NCBI RefSeq assembly: GCF_042667405.1
Contig: NZ_JBHVAL010000022.1
Span: 11,369 to 75,368, forward strand
Direction of reading: 5' to 3'
Length of the DNA stretch: 64,000 nt
Origin: Arthrobacter sp042667405
Lineage (GTDB): Bacteria; Actinomycetota; Actinomycetes; Actinomycetales; Micrococcaceae
Made by a program: the position numbers and the translations under genes. The notes under the pieces were generated by a model. The model searched no databases. It saw only the letters and a list, made by a program, of their open reading frames with translations, and was not told where the DNA came from. Positions 15,849 to 24,721 of the stretch are shown in pieces (position 1 is the stretch's first letter; each line of letters opens with the position of its first letter).

Positions 15849-16508
15849 GTGAGTATTCAGAGCACAGGTCTTTTCATCGCGTTCGAAGGCGGGGACGGAG
15901 CGGGCAAGTCCACACAGGCCGCCCGGCTGTCGGATGCCCTCGAATCCAAGGGCATTTCCGTCCTGCGGACCCGCGAACCGGGTGGCACCCCGATCGGTGA
16001 GAAGCTGCGCTCTTTGGTGCTGGACCATGGGCATGGCACCATCGATGCCCGTACCGAGGCCCTCATGTTCGCTGCTGCCCGCGCCGCCCACGCCCACCAG
16101 GTCATCCGTCCTGCCTTGGCCAACGGGACGGTGGTCATCACGGACCGCTACATCGATTCCTCTGTCGCCTACCAAGGTGCCGGCCGCGGCCTGGGTGCCG
16201 ACGGTGTCTTGTCCCTTAATGAATGGGCCACCGAAGGGCTCCATCCGCACCTGACGGTTTTGCTCGACGTCGATCCCGCCGACGGCCGCCAGCGCCGCAC
16301 GGCCGGGGACGCTGCCGAGGACCGGCTGGAATCAGAGCCCGACGAATTCCACTCAGCCATCCGCCATGCCTTCCTGGACCTGGCCGGGGCCGCGCCCTCG
16401 AGCTACCTGGTCCTGCCTGCCGGCGATGACATCGAGGCCCTCGCCGCCCGGATCCTGGAGCGGGTGGAGTCGCTGTTGGTTGACCGAGTTCCCGGCCTCC
16501 GCCCGTGA
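15849..16508 (+). CDS. tmk: Thymidylate kinase
   Basis: A P-loop kinase (219 aa) converting dTMP to dTDP. Walker A is GGDGAGKS at 14-21; the thymidylate motifs REPGGTPIGE and DRYIDSSVAYQG are clear. No lid-type Arg-rich loop is obvious beyond DGRQRRTAGDAAEDRLE. The start is a GTG without a ribosome site. The stop overlaps the holB GTG by four bases (GTGA), so the two are co-translated, as is common in actinobacteria and other phyla. Confidence 0.96.
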   Translation: MSIQSTGLFIAFEGGDGAGKSTQAARLSDALESKGISVLRTREPGGTPIGEKLRSLVLDHGHGTIDARTEALMFAAARAAHAHQVIRPALANGTVVITDRYIDSSVAYQGAGRGLGADGVLSLNEWATEGLHPHLTVLLDVDPADGRQRRTAGDAAEDRLESEPDEFHSAIRHAFLDLAGAAPSSYLVLPAGDDIEALAARILERVESLLVDRVPGLRP

Positions 16509-17656
16509 GCGTCTGGGACGACCTCCAGGGGCAGGCTCCCGTTGTCGCGCAGCTGAAGCAGGCGGCGCAAGGCGAGTCGGGCCTCACCCATGCGTGGCTC
16601 TTCACCGGTCCCCCGGGCTCCGGACGCTCCAACGCGGCCAAAGCCTTTGCGGCGGCGCTGAATTGCGAACAGGACGACGTCACCCAACGAGGCTGCGGAG
16701 TCTGCGCGGCCTGCCACACAATCCTTGGTGAGACGCATTCGGACGTGACGTTCGTGCGGACGGAAAAAGTCACCATCACTATAGATGAAGCCCGCGAACT
16801 CGTTTCCAAAGCCGGAGACCGGCCTGCGACGGGCCGCTGGCGCATCATCGTGGTGGAGGACGCGGACCGCATGGCCGAGCGCACCACCAACGTTTTGTTG
16901 AAGGCCATCGAGGAGCCAACCCCGCGCACCATCTGGATGCTCTGCGCGCCCTCCCCTGCCGATGTCCTGGTCACCATCCGTTCCCGCTGCCGTCCGGTGA
17001 GCTTGCGGCTTCCGCCGGCCGCCGACGTCGCCGATCTTTTGGTGAGGCGCGACGGCGTCGATCGCCAACTCGCGGAAAGGGCCGCCCGCGCGGCCCAAAG
17101 CCACATCGGGATCGCCCGCCGCCTGGCCCGCGACGCCGATGCCCGGGAGCGCCGCCTGGGGACCGTTCGCATTCCCCTGGGTTTGCGGGGGGTGACAGCC
17201 GCGGTGATGATGGCCGAAAAGCTGGTAAAGATCGCCACGGAGGAAGCCAACAGCTCCAACGACGAACGCGATGCCGCCGAGAAAATCGCGCTGCTCGCCA
17301 GTCTGGGCGCACCCGAGTCCGGAACGTTGCCGCCGTCGATGCGCAGCCAGGTCAAGCAGCTTGAGGACGACCAAAAGCGGCGTGCCAAGCGCTCCATTAC
17401 CGACTCTCTGGACCGCACCCTGACCGACCTTCTGTCCTTCTACCGGGATGTGCTGATCATCCAGTTGGGGAACGCCGTGGAACTGGTCAACGTTGAGCTC
17501 AGGGGCGAACTGGAAGAATACGCAGGCCGCTCAACGCCGGAAACCACCTTGGCCCGGATGGACGCCATCAACAAAGCCCGGGTCCGAATCACCACCACCA
17601 ACGTCGCGCCGCTGTTGGCGGTCGAGTCCATGGCAACCAGCCTCATCCAGCAATAG
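16505..17656 (+). CDS. holB: DNA polymerase III subunit delta'
   Basis: The clamp-loader delta' subunit (383 aa). It has the AAA+ fold with a degenerate Walker A, GPPGSGRS (35-42), in which Arg replaces the usual Lys, expected because delta' does not hydrolyse ATP. The zinc site is formed by C54, C64, C67 and C70 (CGVCAACH), and the SRC-type sensor is TIRSRC. The C-terminal collar domain is present. It overlaps tmk by 4 bp and ends 8 bp before the lipoprotein hydrolase gene. Confidence 0.93.
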   Translation: MSVWDDLQGQAPVVAQLKQAAQGESGLTHAWLFTGPPGSGRSNAAKAFAAALNCEQDDVTQRGCGVCAACHTILGETHSDVTFVRTEKVTITIDEARELVSKAGDRPATGRWRIIVVEDADRMAERTTNVLLKAIEEPTPRTIWMLCAPSPADVLVTIRSRCRPVSLRLPPAADVADLLVRRDGVDRQLAERAARAAQSHIGIARRLARDADARERRLGTVRIPLGLRGVTAAVMMAEKLVKIATEEANSSNDERDAAEKIALLASLGAPESGTLPPSMRSQVKQLEDDQKRRAKRSITDSLDRTLTDLLSFYRDVLIIQLGNAVELVNVELRGELEEYAGRSTPETTLARMDAINKARVRITTTNVAPLLAVESMATSLIQQ

Positions 17657-17664
17657 GAGAACGC

Positions 17665-19248
17665 ATGACGTCCGCCCGACGCCGGCCCGCCGGTAACCCT
17701 TCAAGGGACCGGTCCCGTACCCGCGGGTTCGCGGCAATCTGCGTGGTCTTGGCATCCATGCTGGTTCTCAGCGCCTGCACCGTGCCCTTCCTGCCAGGGC
17801 CTACGGCGAAGCCCTCCACCAGCACGGTGGAACCATCCATCGCGGCTTCCGCGCCCAAGGGGTTGGAGAAGTTCTATTCGCAGTCCGTGGAATGGAGCTC
17901 GTGCGGTGACGGGCTCCAATGCGGCAAGGTCCGGGTCCCCATGGATTACGCCCAGCCAGGCTCCGAGGAAATCTCCCTGGCGGCGATCAAGCTGCCCAGC
18001 ACCGGGAAGAAGAAGGGCTCCATACTGGTCAACCCCGGTGGCCCCGGCGGCTCGGGGGTTGACTTCATCAAGGACGCGGGCACCACCCACTTCACGGAGA
18101 AACTTCGGAACAACTACGACGTCGTGGGCTTCGATCCCCGCGGCGTCAAGGATTCCGCACCCGTAAAGTGCATGACCGACGCCGAGCGCGATGCCGCCCG
18201 GGAAAAAGTGTTCCGGAAGAACACCGATGAGGGCCTGGCAGCGGCCATAGCCTTCAACAAGTCATTCGCCGAGCAGTGCGCCCAACAGACCGGTCCTGTT
18301 CTGGGGCACATCGACACCGTAAGCGCCGCGAAGGACCTGGACATCCTGCGCGCCGTGGTCAATGATGCCAAGCTCAACTACCTGGGGTTCTCCTACGGAA
18401 CATTCCTTGGCTCAACCTATGCTTCGATCTTCCCGGACAACGTCGGCCGGCTGGTTCTTGATGGAGCCGTGGACCCGTCCATCAGCAACGAGGAACTGAC
18501 CGCGGGCCAAGCCCGCGCCTTCGAAAAAGCCATCCACACCTACGTGGCGAGCTGCCAGAAACAGAACCAGTGCCCCATGAGCGGCTCCGTGGACAACGGC
18601 GTGCAGGAAATCAGGGACCTCATCAGCGCTGTGGACCAGAATCCGCAAACCGCCAAGGACGGCAGGCTGGTGACCGGAAACGACTTCGTCAACGGCCTCA
18701 TCCTGCCGCTCTACAACGACCAAAGCTGGCCTGCGCTGACCCAGGCGTTGGACAGTGCCTTCTCCGGCGACGTGTCGCAGATGATGCGGCTCGCCGACCT
18801 TGGCGCGGACCGCGAACCCAACGGCACCTACAGCTCCAACTCGGCCTTCGCCTTCCAGGCGATCAACTGCCTGGACTACCCGATGGTCATGGACACTGCC
18901 GGCATGCGCGCCGAGGAGGCCCGCCTTCTCCAGGAGTCCCCCACCTTCGGCTCGTTCTTTGCGTACGGTGGCGTGAACTGCAAGGACTGGCCGTACCCGA
19001 ACACCCGCACACCGGCGCCCGTCAAATACACCGGCGAAGCTCCGATCGTGGTGGTCGGCACCACCGGTGACCCTGCCACTCCCTTGGAATGGTCCCAGTC
19101 GCTGCGCAAACAGCTTGAGAATGCCTCCCTGGTTACCTGGGAAGGCGAGGGGCACACCGCCTACGGCCGCTCGAACTCCTGCGTCAGCACCGCCGTCGAC
19201 GACTACTTTGTTGACGGGAAGCTGCCGCAGGACGGACTCACCTGCTAG
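17665..19248 (+). CDS. TAP-type alpha/beta hydrolase, lipoprotein
   Basis: A secreted alpha/beta hydrolase (527 aa) like the Streptomyces mycelial (tripeptidyl) aminopeptidases and mycobacterial Hip1-type proteases. A signal peptide ends in the lipobox LVLSAC at about residue 38. The nucleophile elbow is GFSYGTFLG with S243; D469 in GTTGDPATP and H497 in GEGHTAY complete the triad, and the last 100 residues are the TAP-like domain. AGGAGA lies before the ATG. It follows holB by 8 bp. Its stop overlaps that of the convergent HAD gene by four bases. Confidence 0.9.
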   Translation: MTSARRRPAGNPSRDRSRTRGFAAICVVLASMLVLSACTVPFLPGPTAKPSTSTVEPSIAASAPKGLEKFYSQSVEWSSCGDGLQCGKVRVPMDYAQPGSEEISLAAIKLPSTGKKKGSILVNPGGPGGSGVDFIKDAGTTHFTEKLRNNYDVVGFDPRGVKDSAPVKCMTDAERDAAREKVFRKNTDEGLAAAIAFNKSFAEQCAQQTGPVLGHIDTVSAAKDLDILRAVVNDAKLNYLGFSYGTFLGSTYASIFPDNVGRLVLDGAVDPSISNEELTAGQARAFEKAIHTYVASCQKQNQCPMSGSVDNGVQEIRDLISAVDQNPQTAKDGRLVTGNDFVNGLILPLYNDQSWPALTQALDSAFSGDVSQMMRLADLGADREPNGTYSSNSAFAFQAINCLDYPMVMDTAGMRAEEARLLQESPTFGSFFAYGGVNCKDWPYPNTRTPAPVKYTGEAPIVVVGTTGDPATPLEWSQSLRKQLENASLVTWEGEGHTAYGRSNSCVSTAVDDYFVDGKLPQDGLTC

Positions 19249-19976
19249 AGGTGCCTGGCTTCGCGCTTCTCCACCAGGAGCGGGAGCTGCTTGATGGAGT
19301 CGACGACGACGGTGGCACCGGCCGCGCGCAGCGTCGCCTCCGAGTGTGAGCCGGTCAGCACACCCGCAATAAGGGACGCCCCGGAGCGGACTCCCGAGAG
19401 CATGTCCGAGCTGGTATCCCCGACCACCGCGACCTCCCGCACGTCATCAAGGTCAAGGGCGAGCACAGCGGTGAGGATCATGTCCGGGTAGGGCCGTCCC
19501 CTGCCTGCGTCTGCCGGGCACAGGCTGAGGTCGGCCAGGCCCATCCACCCCAGGGATTCGAGCACCATGTTCTGGGTGTGGCGGCCGAACCCCGTAGCGA
19601 GGACGACCTGCATGCCTGACTCACGCATCCACAAGATGGCGTCCTCCGCCCCGGCGATGGCGCGGACACCGCCGTCTTCAATGAGTTCGTCATATGCCTG
19701 CTCGAACACTTTGTTGGCACTGCTGGCCACCGCGGAGTCCTCGAAGAGGTGGCTGAAAACGGTCATCTTGGAGAAACCCATGGTGTCCCGGGCATAGCCG
19801 AGCATGCTCTCAAAACGAGTGCTCCCCGGTTCGATGCCGTGTTCCGCCAGGGCCCGGGACATTGCCCGTTCGGTGCGTCCGTCATCGGTAATGGTGGTTC
19901 CCACCATGTCCACAACTGCCAGCCGCAGCCGGCTGGGTGTGGTGTTGGCGTAGCTGGTCAGTGCGTCCCCGGTCAT
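19245..19976 (-). CDS. Phosphonatase-like HAD hydrolase
   Basis: A HAD-superfamily protein (243 aa). The N-terminal motif is VVDMVGTTITDDG with nucleophile D23; the DMxGTT form is typical of the phosphonoacetaldehyde hydrolase branch. ATGFGRHTQ and AVVGDTSSDMLSGVRSGA give motifs II and IV. True PhnX needs a Schiff-base lysine in the cap, which I cannot place with certainty, so a general phosphonatase-like phosphatase is safer. The ATG at 19976 has AAGGAG seven bases upstream. No phosphonate transporter or transaminase lies nearby. Confidence 0.85.
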   Translation of the reverse strand: MTGDALTSYANTTPSRLRLAVVDMVGTTITDDGRTERAMSRALAEHGIEPGSTRFESMLGYARDTMGFSKMTVFSHLFEDSAVASSANKVFEQAYDELIEDGGVRAIAGAEDAILWMRESGMQVVLATGFGRHTQNMVLESLGWMGLADLSLCPADAGRGRPYPDMILTAVLALDLDDVREVAVVGDTSSDMLSGVRSGASLIAGVLTGSHSEATLRAAGATVVVDSIKQLPLLVEKREARHL

Positions 19977-20115
19977 CGAGCGGCTCCTTCGGCTGGTGGT
20001 GTGGCGTCGTGGTGCCACAGGTGATTCCCCAGCTTCCGGCGACCGGGAAACGGCCGCCTGAACCCGGCCCGACGCCCGGGTGAACATCCCCGCAACGACG
20101 GCCTCCGTGCTCGTT

Positions 20116-20145
20116 TTGACCCGGGCGCCGTGCCTCTATTACAGT
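20116..20145 (+). promoter_or_regulatory. Promoter of tRNA-Thr
   Basis: TTGACC (20116-20121), 18 bp, TACAGT (20140-20145). Transcription would start near 20152, leaving a leader of about 37 bases to the tRNA. Confidence 0.7.
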
Positions 20146-20188
20146 TATGTCTTGCGTGATCGCCCGGGAAACCGGGGATGAACGCGGT

Positions 20189-20261
20189 GCTTCCTTAGCT
20201 CAGTCGGTAGAGCGTTTCACTCGTAATGAAAAGGTCATCAGTTCGATTCTGATAGGAAGCT
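20189..20261 (+). tRNA. tRNA-Thr (anticodon CGU)
   Basis: Acceptor GCTTCCT/AGGAAGC, D-stem GCTC/GAGC, anticodon stem TTTCA/TGAAA with loop CTCGTAA, and T-arm ATCAG-TTCGATT-CTGAT all fold. The anticodon CGT reads ACG codons. CCA is not encoded. A terminator follows after five bases. Confidence 0.96.
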
Positions 20262-20266
20262 CGGTA

Positions 20267-20309
20267 GAGAACCCCTGGAAATCATGGATTTCCAGGGGTT
20301 CTCGTTTTT
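20267..20309 (+). terminator. Rho-independent terminator of tRNA-Thr
   Basis: A perfect 17-bp stem (GAGAACCCCTGGAAATC with its complement) around ATG, followed by GTTTTT. Confidence 0.95.
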
Positions 20310-20464
20310 GGTCAGACGCCTGCGCATCATGCCACCGGGACCTTCAACGATCCGCCCTTCCAGCGAGTTCCGGATTCTGCCTGCGGCGCACAACGGCCCG
20401 GGACGGTATTGCCTCCCCGTAGAATAGTCGGCATTATGGATGACCCTCCTTCACATATGCCCAG

Positions 20465-20511
20465 GCCCCTCTGCTCATTGACCGGATCGCCGGTTTCCAA
20501 GGGAGAGGGGC
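20465..20511 (+). promoter_or_regulatory. Structured leader that pairs the ribosome site of the first CNNM gene
   Basis: GCCCCTCT (20465-20472) is exactly complementary to AGAGGGGC (20504-20511), which is part of the purine-rich ribosome site GGGAGAGGGG (20501-20510). Inside lies a small hairpin, ACCGG-ATCG-CCGGT (20481-20494). A -10-like TAGAAT is at 20420-20425. The fold would hide the ribosome site from translation. I recognise no known riboswitch class. Confidence 0.5.
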
Positions 20512-20517
20512 GCCCGA

Positions 20518-21876
20518 ATGTATGAGTGGATCATGCTCGGCATAGGCCTCGTCCTCACTGTCGGCACCGGATTCTTTGTTGCTTCGGAATTCGCACTGGT
20601 CAACCTGGACCGTGCTGAACTCGAGGCCCGCCAAGCCCGCGGCGAAAAGCGGCTGGGGCCAACCATCAAGGCCCTCAAAATTACCTCCACGCACCTCTCC
20701 GGCGCGCAACTGGGTATCACTTTGACCACCCTGCTCACCGGATACACCTTTGAGCCTGCCATCAGCAGCATGCTCAGCGGACCCTTGCAGTCTTTGGGAC
20801 TGCCCGCAGCCTTGGTTCCCGGAGTCGGAGCTGTGGTTGGCATCTTCGTGGCAACCGTGTTCTCCATGGTGATCGGCGAACTTGTTCCCAAGAACTTCGC
20901 GCTGGCACTGCCGTTGGCAACCGCCAAGGTGGTAGTCCCCTTCCAAGCTCTGTTTACCGCTGTTTTCAAGCCGGCGATCCTGCTGTTCAACAACACCGCC
21001 AACAAGATCATCCGTTCCTTCGGCATCGAGCCGAAGGAGGAGCTCTCCGGCGCCCGCTCGGCAGAAGAACTGTCATCGCTGGTACGCCGTTCCGCGACGG
21101 AGGGACTGCTGGACCAGGACCACGCCGAATTGCTGAACAGGACCCTGCGTTTCTCCGAGCACACCGCCGGTGACGTCATGACTCCTCGTGTCCGGATGGT
21201 TGCCGTGGATGCTGATGACACGGCGGCGGAAATCGTTGCCCTCGCATCAGCTACCGGATTCTCGCGGTTCCCGGTGATCGGCCGGGACCGGGACGAGGTG
21301 CTGGGTGTGCTGCATGTGAAGCAGGCCTTTGCCGTGCCCCTGGAACGGCGTGAAGCAGTGACCGCCACGGAATTGATGACCCAACCGCTGTACGTTCCTG
21401 AGTCCAAGGACGTCGACTCTTTGCTGGTTCTCCTGCGCAAGCAGGGGCTGCAGGTGGCCATCGTCTCGGATGAACACGGCGGAACTGCGGGGATCGTCAC
21501 CCTCGAAGACCTGGTGGAAGAAATTGTGGGCGAACTTGAAGACGAACACGACCGTGCGCGCGCCGGCGTAGTCCGTGTTGGCCGCTCCATCACCTTTGAT
21601 GCTTCGTTGCGTCCCGATGAACTGCTGGACCGCACGGGCCTTGTTGTTCCGGAAGGCGAAGAGTACGACACCGTCGCCGGTTTCATGTCCGACCAGTTGG
21701 ACCGGGTACCGGAGCTGGGCGACGAAGTTGCCATTTCCGGGGGTGTCCTTCGCGTGGAACGCGTAGCAGGGGCCCAGTTGGGACGTATCCGTTTCACACC
21801 TGATCCCGACGCGGAAACAACCAGCACCCACGACCAGATAGTTGACAAGATTTCCGAGGAGCTCGGCCATGAGTGA
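20518..21876 (+). CDS. CNNM/CorC-HlyC family membrane protein with CBS pair
   Basis: A 452-residue protein. The CNNM transmembrane domain (about residues 1-180) has hydrophobic segments near 1-25, 60-85, 98-125 and 130-150 and the family's SEFALVNLDRAELEARQARG and VIGELVPKNFAL. A CBS pair follows (about 200-335, DVMTPRVRMVAVD and LMTQPLYVPE), then a CorC_HlyC transporter-associated domain (about 350-440). Relatives export Mg2+ or other divalent cations; older annotation says hemolysin. It overlaps the next gene by 8 bp. The leader may be regulated. Confidence 0.9.
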   Translation: MYEWIMLGIGLVLTVGTGFFVASEFALVNLDRAELEARQARGEKRLGPTIKALKITSTHLSGAQLGITLTTLLTGYTFEPAISSMLSGPLQSLGLPAALVPGVGAVVGIFVATVFSMVIGELVPKNFALALPLATAKVVVPFQALFTAVFKPAILLFNNTANKIIRSFGIEPKEELSGARSAEELSSLVRRSATEGLLDQDHAELLNRTLRFSEHTAGDVMTPRVRMVAVDADDTAAEIVALASATGFSRFPVIGRDRDEVLGVLHVKQAFAVPLERREAVTATELMTQPLYVPESKDVDSLLVLLRKQGLQVAIVSDEHGGTAGIVTLEDLVEEIVGELEDEHDRARAGVVRVGRSITFDASLRPDELLDRTGLVVPEGEEYDTVAGFMSDQLDRVPELGDEVAISGGVLRVERVAGAQLGRIRFTPDPDAETTSTHDQIVDKISEELGHE

Positions 21877-22909
21877 GTACCTTCCAGGCATCATCTGGCT
21901 GGTGGTCCTGCTGGTGGTGAACGCCTTCTTCGTTGGCGCCGAGTTCGCTGTGATCTCGGCCCGTCGTTCACAGATCGAGCCCAAGGCCGAGGCCGGCAGC
22001 AAGGCAGCAAAGACGACGCTGTGGGCCATGGAGCACGCCACCCTCATGCTGGCGACCAGTCAGCTGGGCATTACCGTGTGTTCCCTGGTGATCCTTAACG
22101 TCTCCGAACCTGCCATCCATCACCTGCTGGAGATTCCGCTTGGCCTGACGTCACTCCCGGCAGAAGCCATTGGCGTCATCGCGTTCGTGGTGGCCTTGCT
22201 GCTGGTGACGTTCCTGCACGTGGTCGTGGGAGAAATGGTCCCGAAGAACATCTCCTTCTCCGTCCCGACCAGGGCAGCCTTGATCCTCGCTCCCCCGTTG
22301 GTCCTCGTGGCCAGGATCTTCAAGCCCGTGATCTGGACCCTGAACGGGATCGCCAACTCTGTGCTCCGCCTCTTCCGGGTGGAACCCAAGGACGAGGCCA
22401 CGAGCGCCTACACTCTGGACGAAGTGGCCAACATTGTTGAGCAGTCCACGCGCGTGGGCACGCTGAATGACACCAGTGGAACGTTGACCGCCGCCTTCGA
22501 ATTCACGGCCAAGACCGTGGGCGACGTCGAAGTGCCGATCGCCCGGATGGTGCTCCTGCCTCCAACCTCTACACCGGCCGACATCCAGCGGACGGTCGCG
22601 GAGCACGGCTACTCGCGGTACATCCTGACCGACGCGAACGGGGAGCCGACGGGGTACCTTCACTTGAAGGACGTCATGGATCTGACGACGCCGGAGAAGT
22701 TCAACAGGCCGGTGCCCGAGAAGCGGATCCGTCGCCTTGCCTCGGTGTACGTGGGAAGTGAACTTGAGGACGCTTTGGCTTCCATGCGCCGCAGCGGTTC
22801 TCACGTCGCCCGCGTCTTCAACGCCGAGGGTGCCACCACCGGCATGTTGTTCCTCGAGGACATCATCGAAGAGCTGGTCGGTGAAGTCCAGGACGTGACC
22901 AGCGCCTGA
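21869..22909 (+). CDS. CNNM family membrane protein with CBS pair, short form
   Basis: A 346-residue partner of the preceding gene, with the same CNNM domain (AFFVGAEFAVISARRSQ, VVGEMVPKNISFS) and a CBS pair (about residues 200-340), but it ends at VGEVQDVTSA without the CorC_HlyC domain. The ATG at 21869 lies inside the end of the previous gene (8-bp overlap), so translation is coupled. Tandem long/short CNNM pairs are common in actinobacteria and may form hetero-oligomers; the ion is not shown by the sequence. Confidence 0.88.
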   Translation: MSEYLPGIIWLVVLLVVNAFFVGAEFAVISARRSQIEPKAEAGSKAAKTTLWAMEHATLMLATSQLGITVCSLVILNVSEPAIHHLLEIPLGLTSLPAEAIGVIAFVVALLLVTFLHVVVGEMVPKNISFSVPTRAALILAPPLVLVARIFKPVIWTLNGIANSVLRLFRVEPKDEATSAYTLDEVANIVEQSTRVGTLNDTSGTLTAAFEFTAKTVGDVEVPIARMVLLPPTSTPADIQRTVAEHGYSRYILTDANGEPTGYLHLKDVMDLTTPEKFNRPVPEKRIRRLASVYVGSELEDALASMRRSGSHVARVFNAEGATTGMLFLEDIIEELVGEVQDVTSA

Positions 22910-22922
22910 CGACGCACTACGG

Positions 22923-22990
22923 CCCTGTTGTGAGGCCCACTCTGCGTTCCATTCAGGGGCGGAAGCGCGCAGAGCGGGCCTCGCAACGGG
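22923..22990. terminator. Long imperfect hairpin between convergent genes
   Basis: The arm starting CCTGTTGTGAGGCCC (22924) pairs with the arm ending GGGCCTCGCAACGGG (22990), about 22 pairs with one G-U and one A-C mismatch, and an 18-21-base loop. It can terminate both the CNNM pair and phoD. Confidence 0.75.
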
Positions 22991-23038
22991 AGACGTCAGC
23001 AGACCATGGACTCCCGGAGCTGCGGAGCGCGGCGACGG

Positions 23039-24703
23039 TCAGCGTTCGGGGCTGAGCACCTTCGAGAAGACCGCGGTTCCATTGGCGTTGCGCAGACTCA
23101 CCGTGAACGAATCATCCGAACCGAGTTCCACATGCCCGAAGAACTGGTTCTCCCCGTTGCGCGGGGACTCACCCGGGAACCGGCCTGCCTTGGAAAACAC
23201 GACTTCCGGCCCGAAGGTCCCGTCCATGTCGTTCGGGCCGAAGGAGCCCGCGTTGATGGGCCCCGCAACGAACTCCCAGAAGGGCTGGAAGTCCTTGAAG
23301 GATGCCCGCTCCGGAGAATAGTGGTGGGCGGCGCAGTAGTGGACGTCGGCCGTAAGCCACACCGTGTTCTTTACGCCATGCTTCTTGAAGGCGCTCAAGA
23401 CCCCGGCGATTTCCAGTTCCCGGCCCAGCGGTGCACCGTTGTCCCGGTTGGACAGGCTTTCCTGGTTCACGGGACCGTCAGGCACCACGATGCCCAAGGG
23501 CAGGTCCGCAGCGATGACCTTCCAGGTGGCCTTGGACTGCCGGACTTCCTTGATCAGCCAATCCACCTGCTCCTGGCCCAGGATGTTTGTGGTGTAGGGC
23601 TCCTTGCCGTCGGTATTCGGCGACTTGTAGGTGCGCATGTCCAGGCAGAAGATATCCAGTTGCGGACCGCGCGGAATCTTGCGGTAGATGCGCGCAGGCT
23701 GGTACTGGCCGGCGTCGTAGGTTCCGGGGCGCCACAGCGCCGCCGAGTCCGCGATCGGCATGTTTTCCTGCCACGCCTGCCGCCCGCGCGCGGCGAGGAC
23801 GTTGACGTTGCGTTCGGTGTAGCGGGCGTCGTCCAGGACTTGGCCCGGGTACCAGTTGTTGTGGGTCTCGTGGTCGTCCCACTGCGCGATGACCGGCACG
23901 TCGGCGAACAACGACCGCATGTTGGCATCGAGGGAGTTGTAGCGGTGCCGGCCGCGGAATTCCTTCAGGGTCTCGGCTACTTTGGACACTTCCTCGGTGA
24001 CGATGTTGCGCCACACCTGGCCGTCCTTCTCGGTAACGGATTCCGCGATGGGGCCATCGGCGTAGATGGTGTCTCCCGAGTGGATGAAGAAGTCCGGCCG
24101 GACGTCATGCATGGCCTTGTAACCGCGCATGCCGCCGATCTGCCCGTTGATTCCCCAGCCCTGGCCCGCGGTGTCGCCGGTCCAGACGAACGACTGGGAG
24201 GACGACGCCGGCCTGCCGCCTCCGCGGCCGCCAGGCGTGCCGCCGTCGTTGGCTTCCTTGTTGCCGGGCGCCGTACTGAAGGTGCCTTGGGCGGCTTCGC
24301 CCGTGCCGTTCTCATCCTCGAAGTTCAGCTCCAGCCTGAACCTGGTGCCCGGGGGCAGTCCCTTGGCGTGGATTTTCGCGGTGAAGTCGCTGGCTTCCGT
24401 GGCCAGGGGTCCACGGATGGTTCGGCTGAACCCGTACCGTCCCCGCAGGATCTCCCCTGCGTCGTCGATGGCGTTGAGGGTGGCGGTGAGACGTCCGGGT
24501 CCTGAGGCGCGCGACCACAGGACGGCCGAATCCGTGGTGACGTCCCCGGTAGCGATGCCCGTGGGGAGGGTGAGTCGCTTGCGGACCAGCGGGATGGCTG
24601 AGGGCGCTGCGCCCGCCGGGGTGGTGGCCCCTGCGGTGAGGCCGGCCAGCGTAAGGCCGGCGAGGGAGGACTTGACGAGGGTGCGGCGTGAAAAGTCGGT
24701 CAT
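23039..24703 (-). CDS. phoD: PhoD-family alkaline phosphatase, Tat-exported
   Basis: A secreted metallophosphatase/phosphodiesterase (554 aa). The Tat signal has RR at residues 6-7 (SRRTLVKSSLAG) and a cleavage site near AGA-AP. An N-terminal beta domain precedes the PhoD domain, whose metal ligands are visible in WTGDTAG, SGDTIYADG, WDDHETHNN and TADVHY. A Gly/Ser-rich linker (PGGRGGGRPASSSQS) is inserted before the catalytic part. The ATG at 24703 is chosen for AAGGG eight bases upstream. PhoD enzymes release phosphate from phosphoesters and teichoic acids under phosphate limitation. PHO-box-like repeats lie just upstream. Confidence 0.92.
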   Translation of the reverse strand: MTDFSRRTLVKSSLAGLTLAGLTAGATTPAGAAPSAIPLVRKRLTLPTGIATGDVTTDSAVLWSRASGPGRLTATLNAIDDAGEILRGRYGFSRTIRGPLATEASDFTAKIHAKGLPPGTRFRLELNFEDENGTGEAAQGTFSTAPGNKEANDGGTPGGRGGGRPASSSQSFVWTGDTAGQGWGINGQIGGMRGYKAMHDVRPDFFIHSGDTIYADGPIAESVTEKDGQVWRNIVTEEVSKVAETLKEFRGRHRYNSLDANMRSLFADVPVIAQWDDHETHNNWYPGQVLDDARYTERNVNVLAARGRQAWQENMPIADSAALWRPGTYDAGQYQPARIYRKIPRGPQLDIFCLDMRTYKSPNTDGKEPYTTNILGQEQVDWLIKEVRQSKATWKVIAADLPLGIVVPDGPVNQESLSNRDNGAPLGRELEIAGVLSAFKKHGVKNTVWLTADVHYCAAHHYSPERASFKDFQPFWEFVAGPINAGSFGPNDMDGTFGPEVVFSKAGRFPGESPRNGENQFFGHVELGSDDSFTVSLRNANGTAVFSKVLSPER

Positions 24704-24721
24704 GGCATCCACCCTTTCCGG

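Noticed and set aside
20261..20303. Attachment-site duplication at the 3' end of tRNA-Thr.
   Set aside because: The repeated sequence is a terminator stem, and no integrase or second tRNA-end copy was found nearby.
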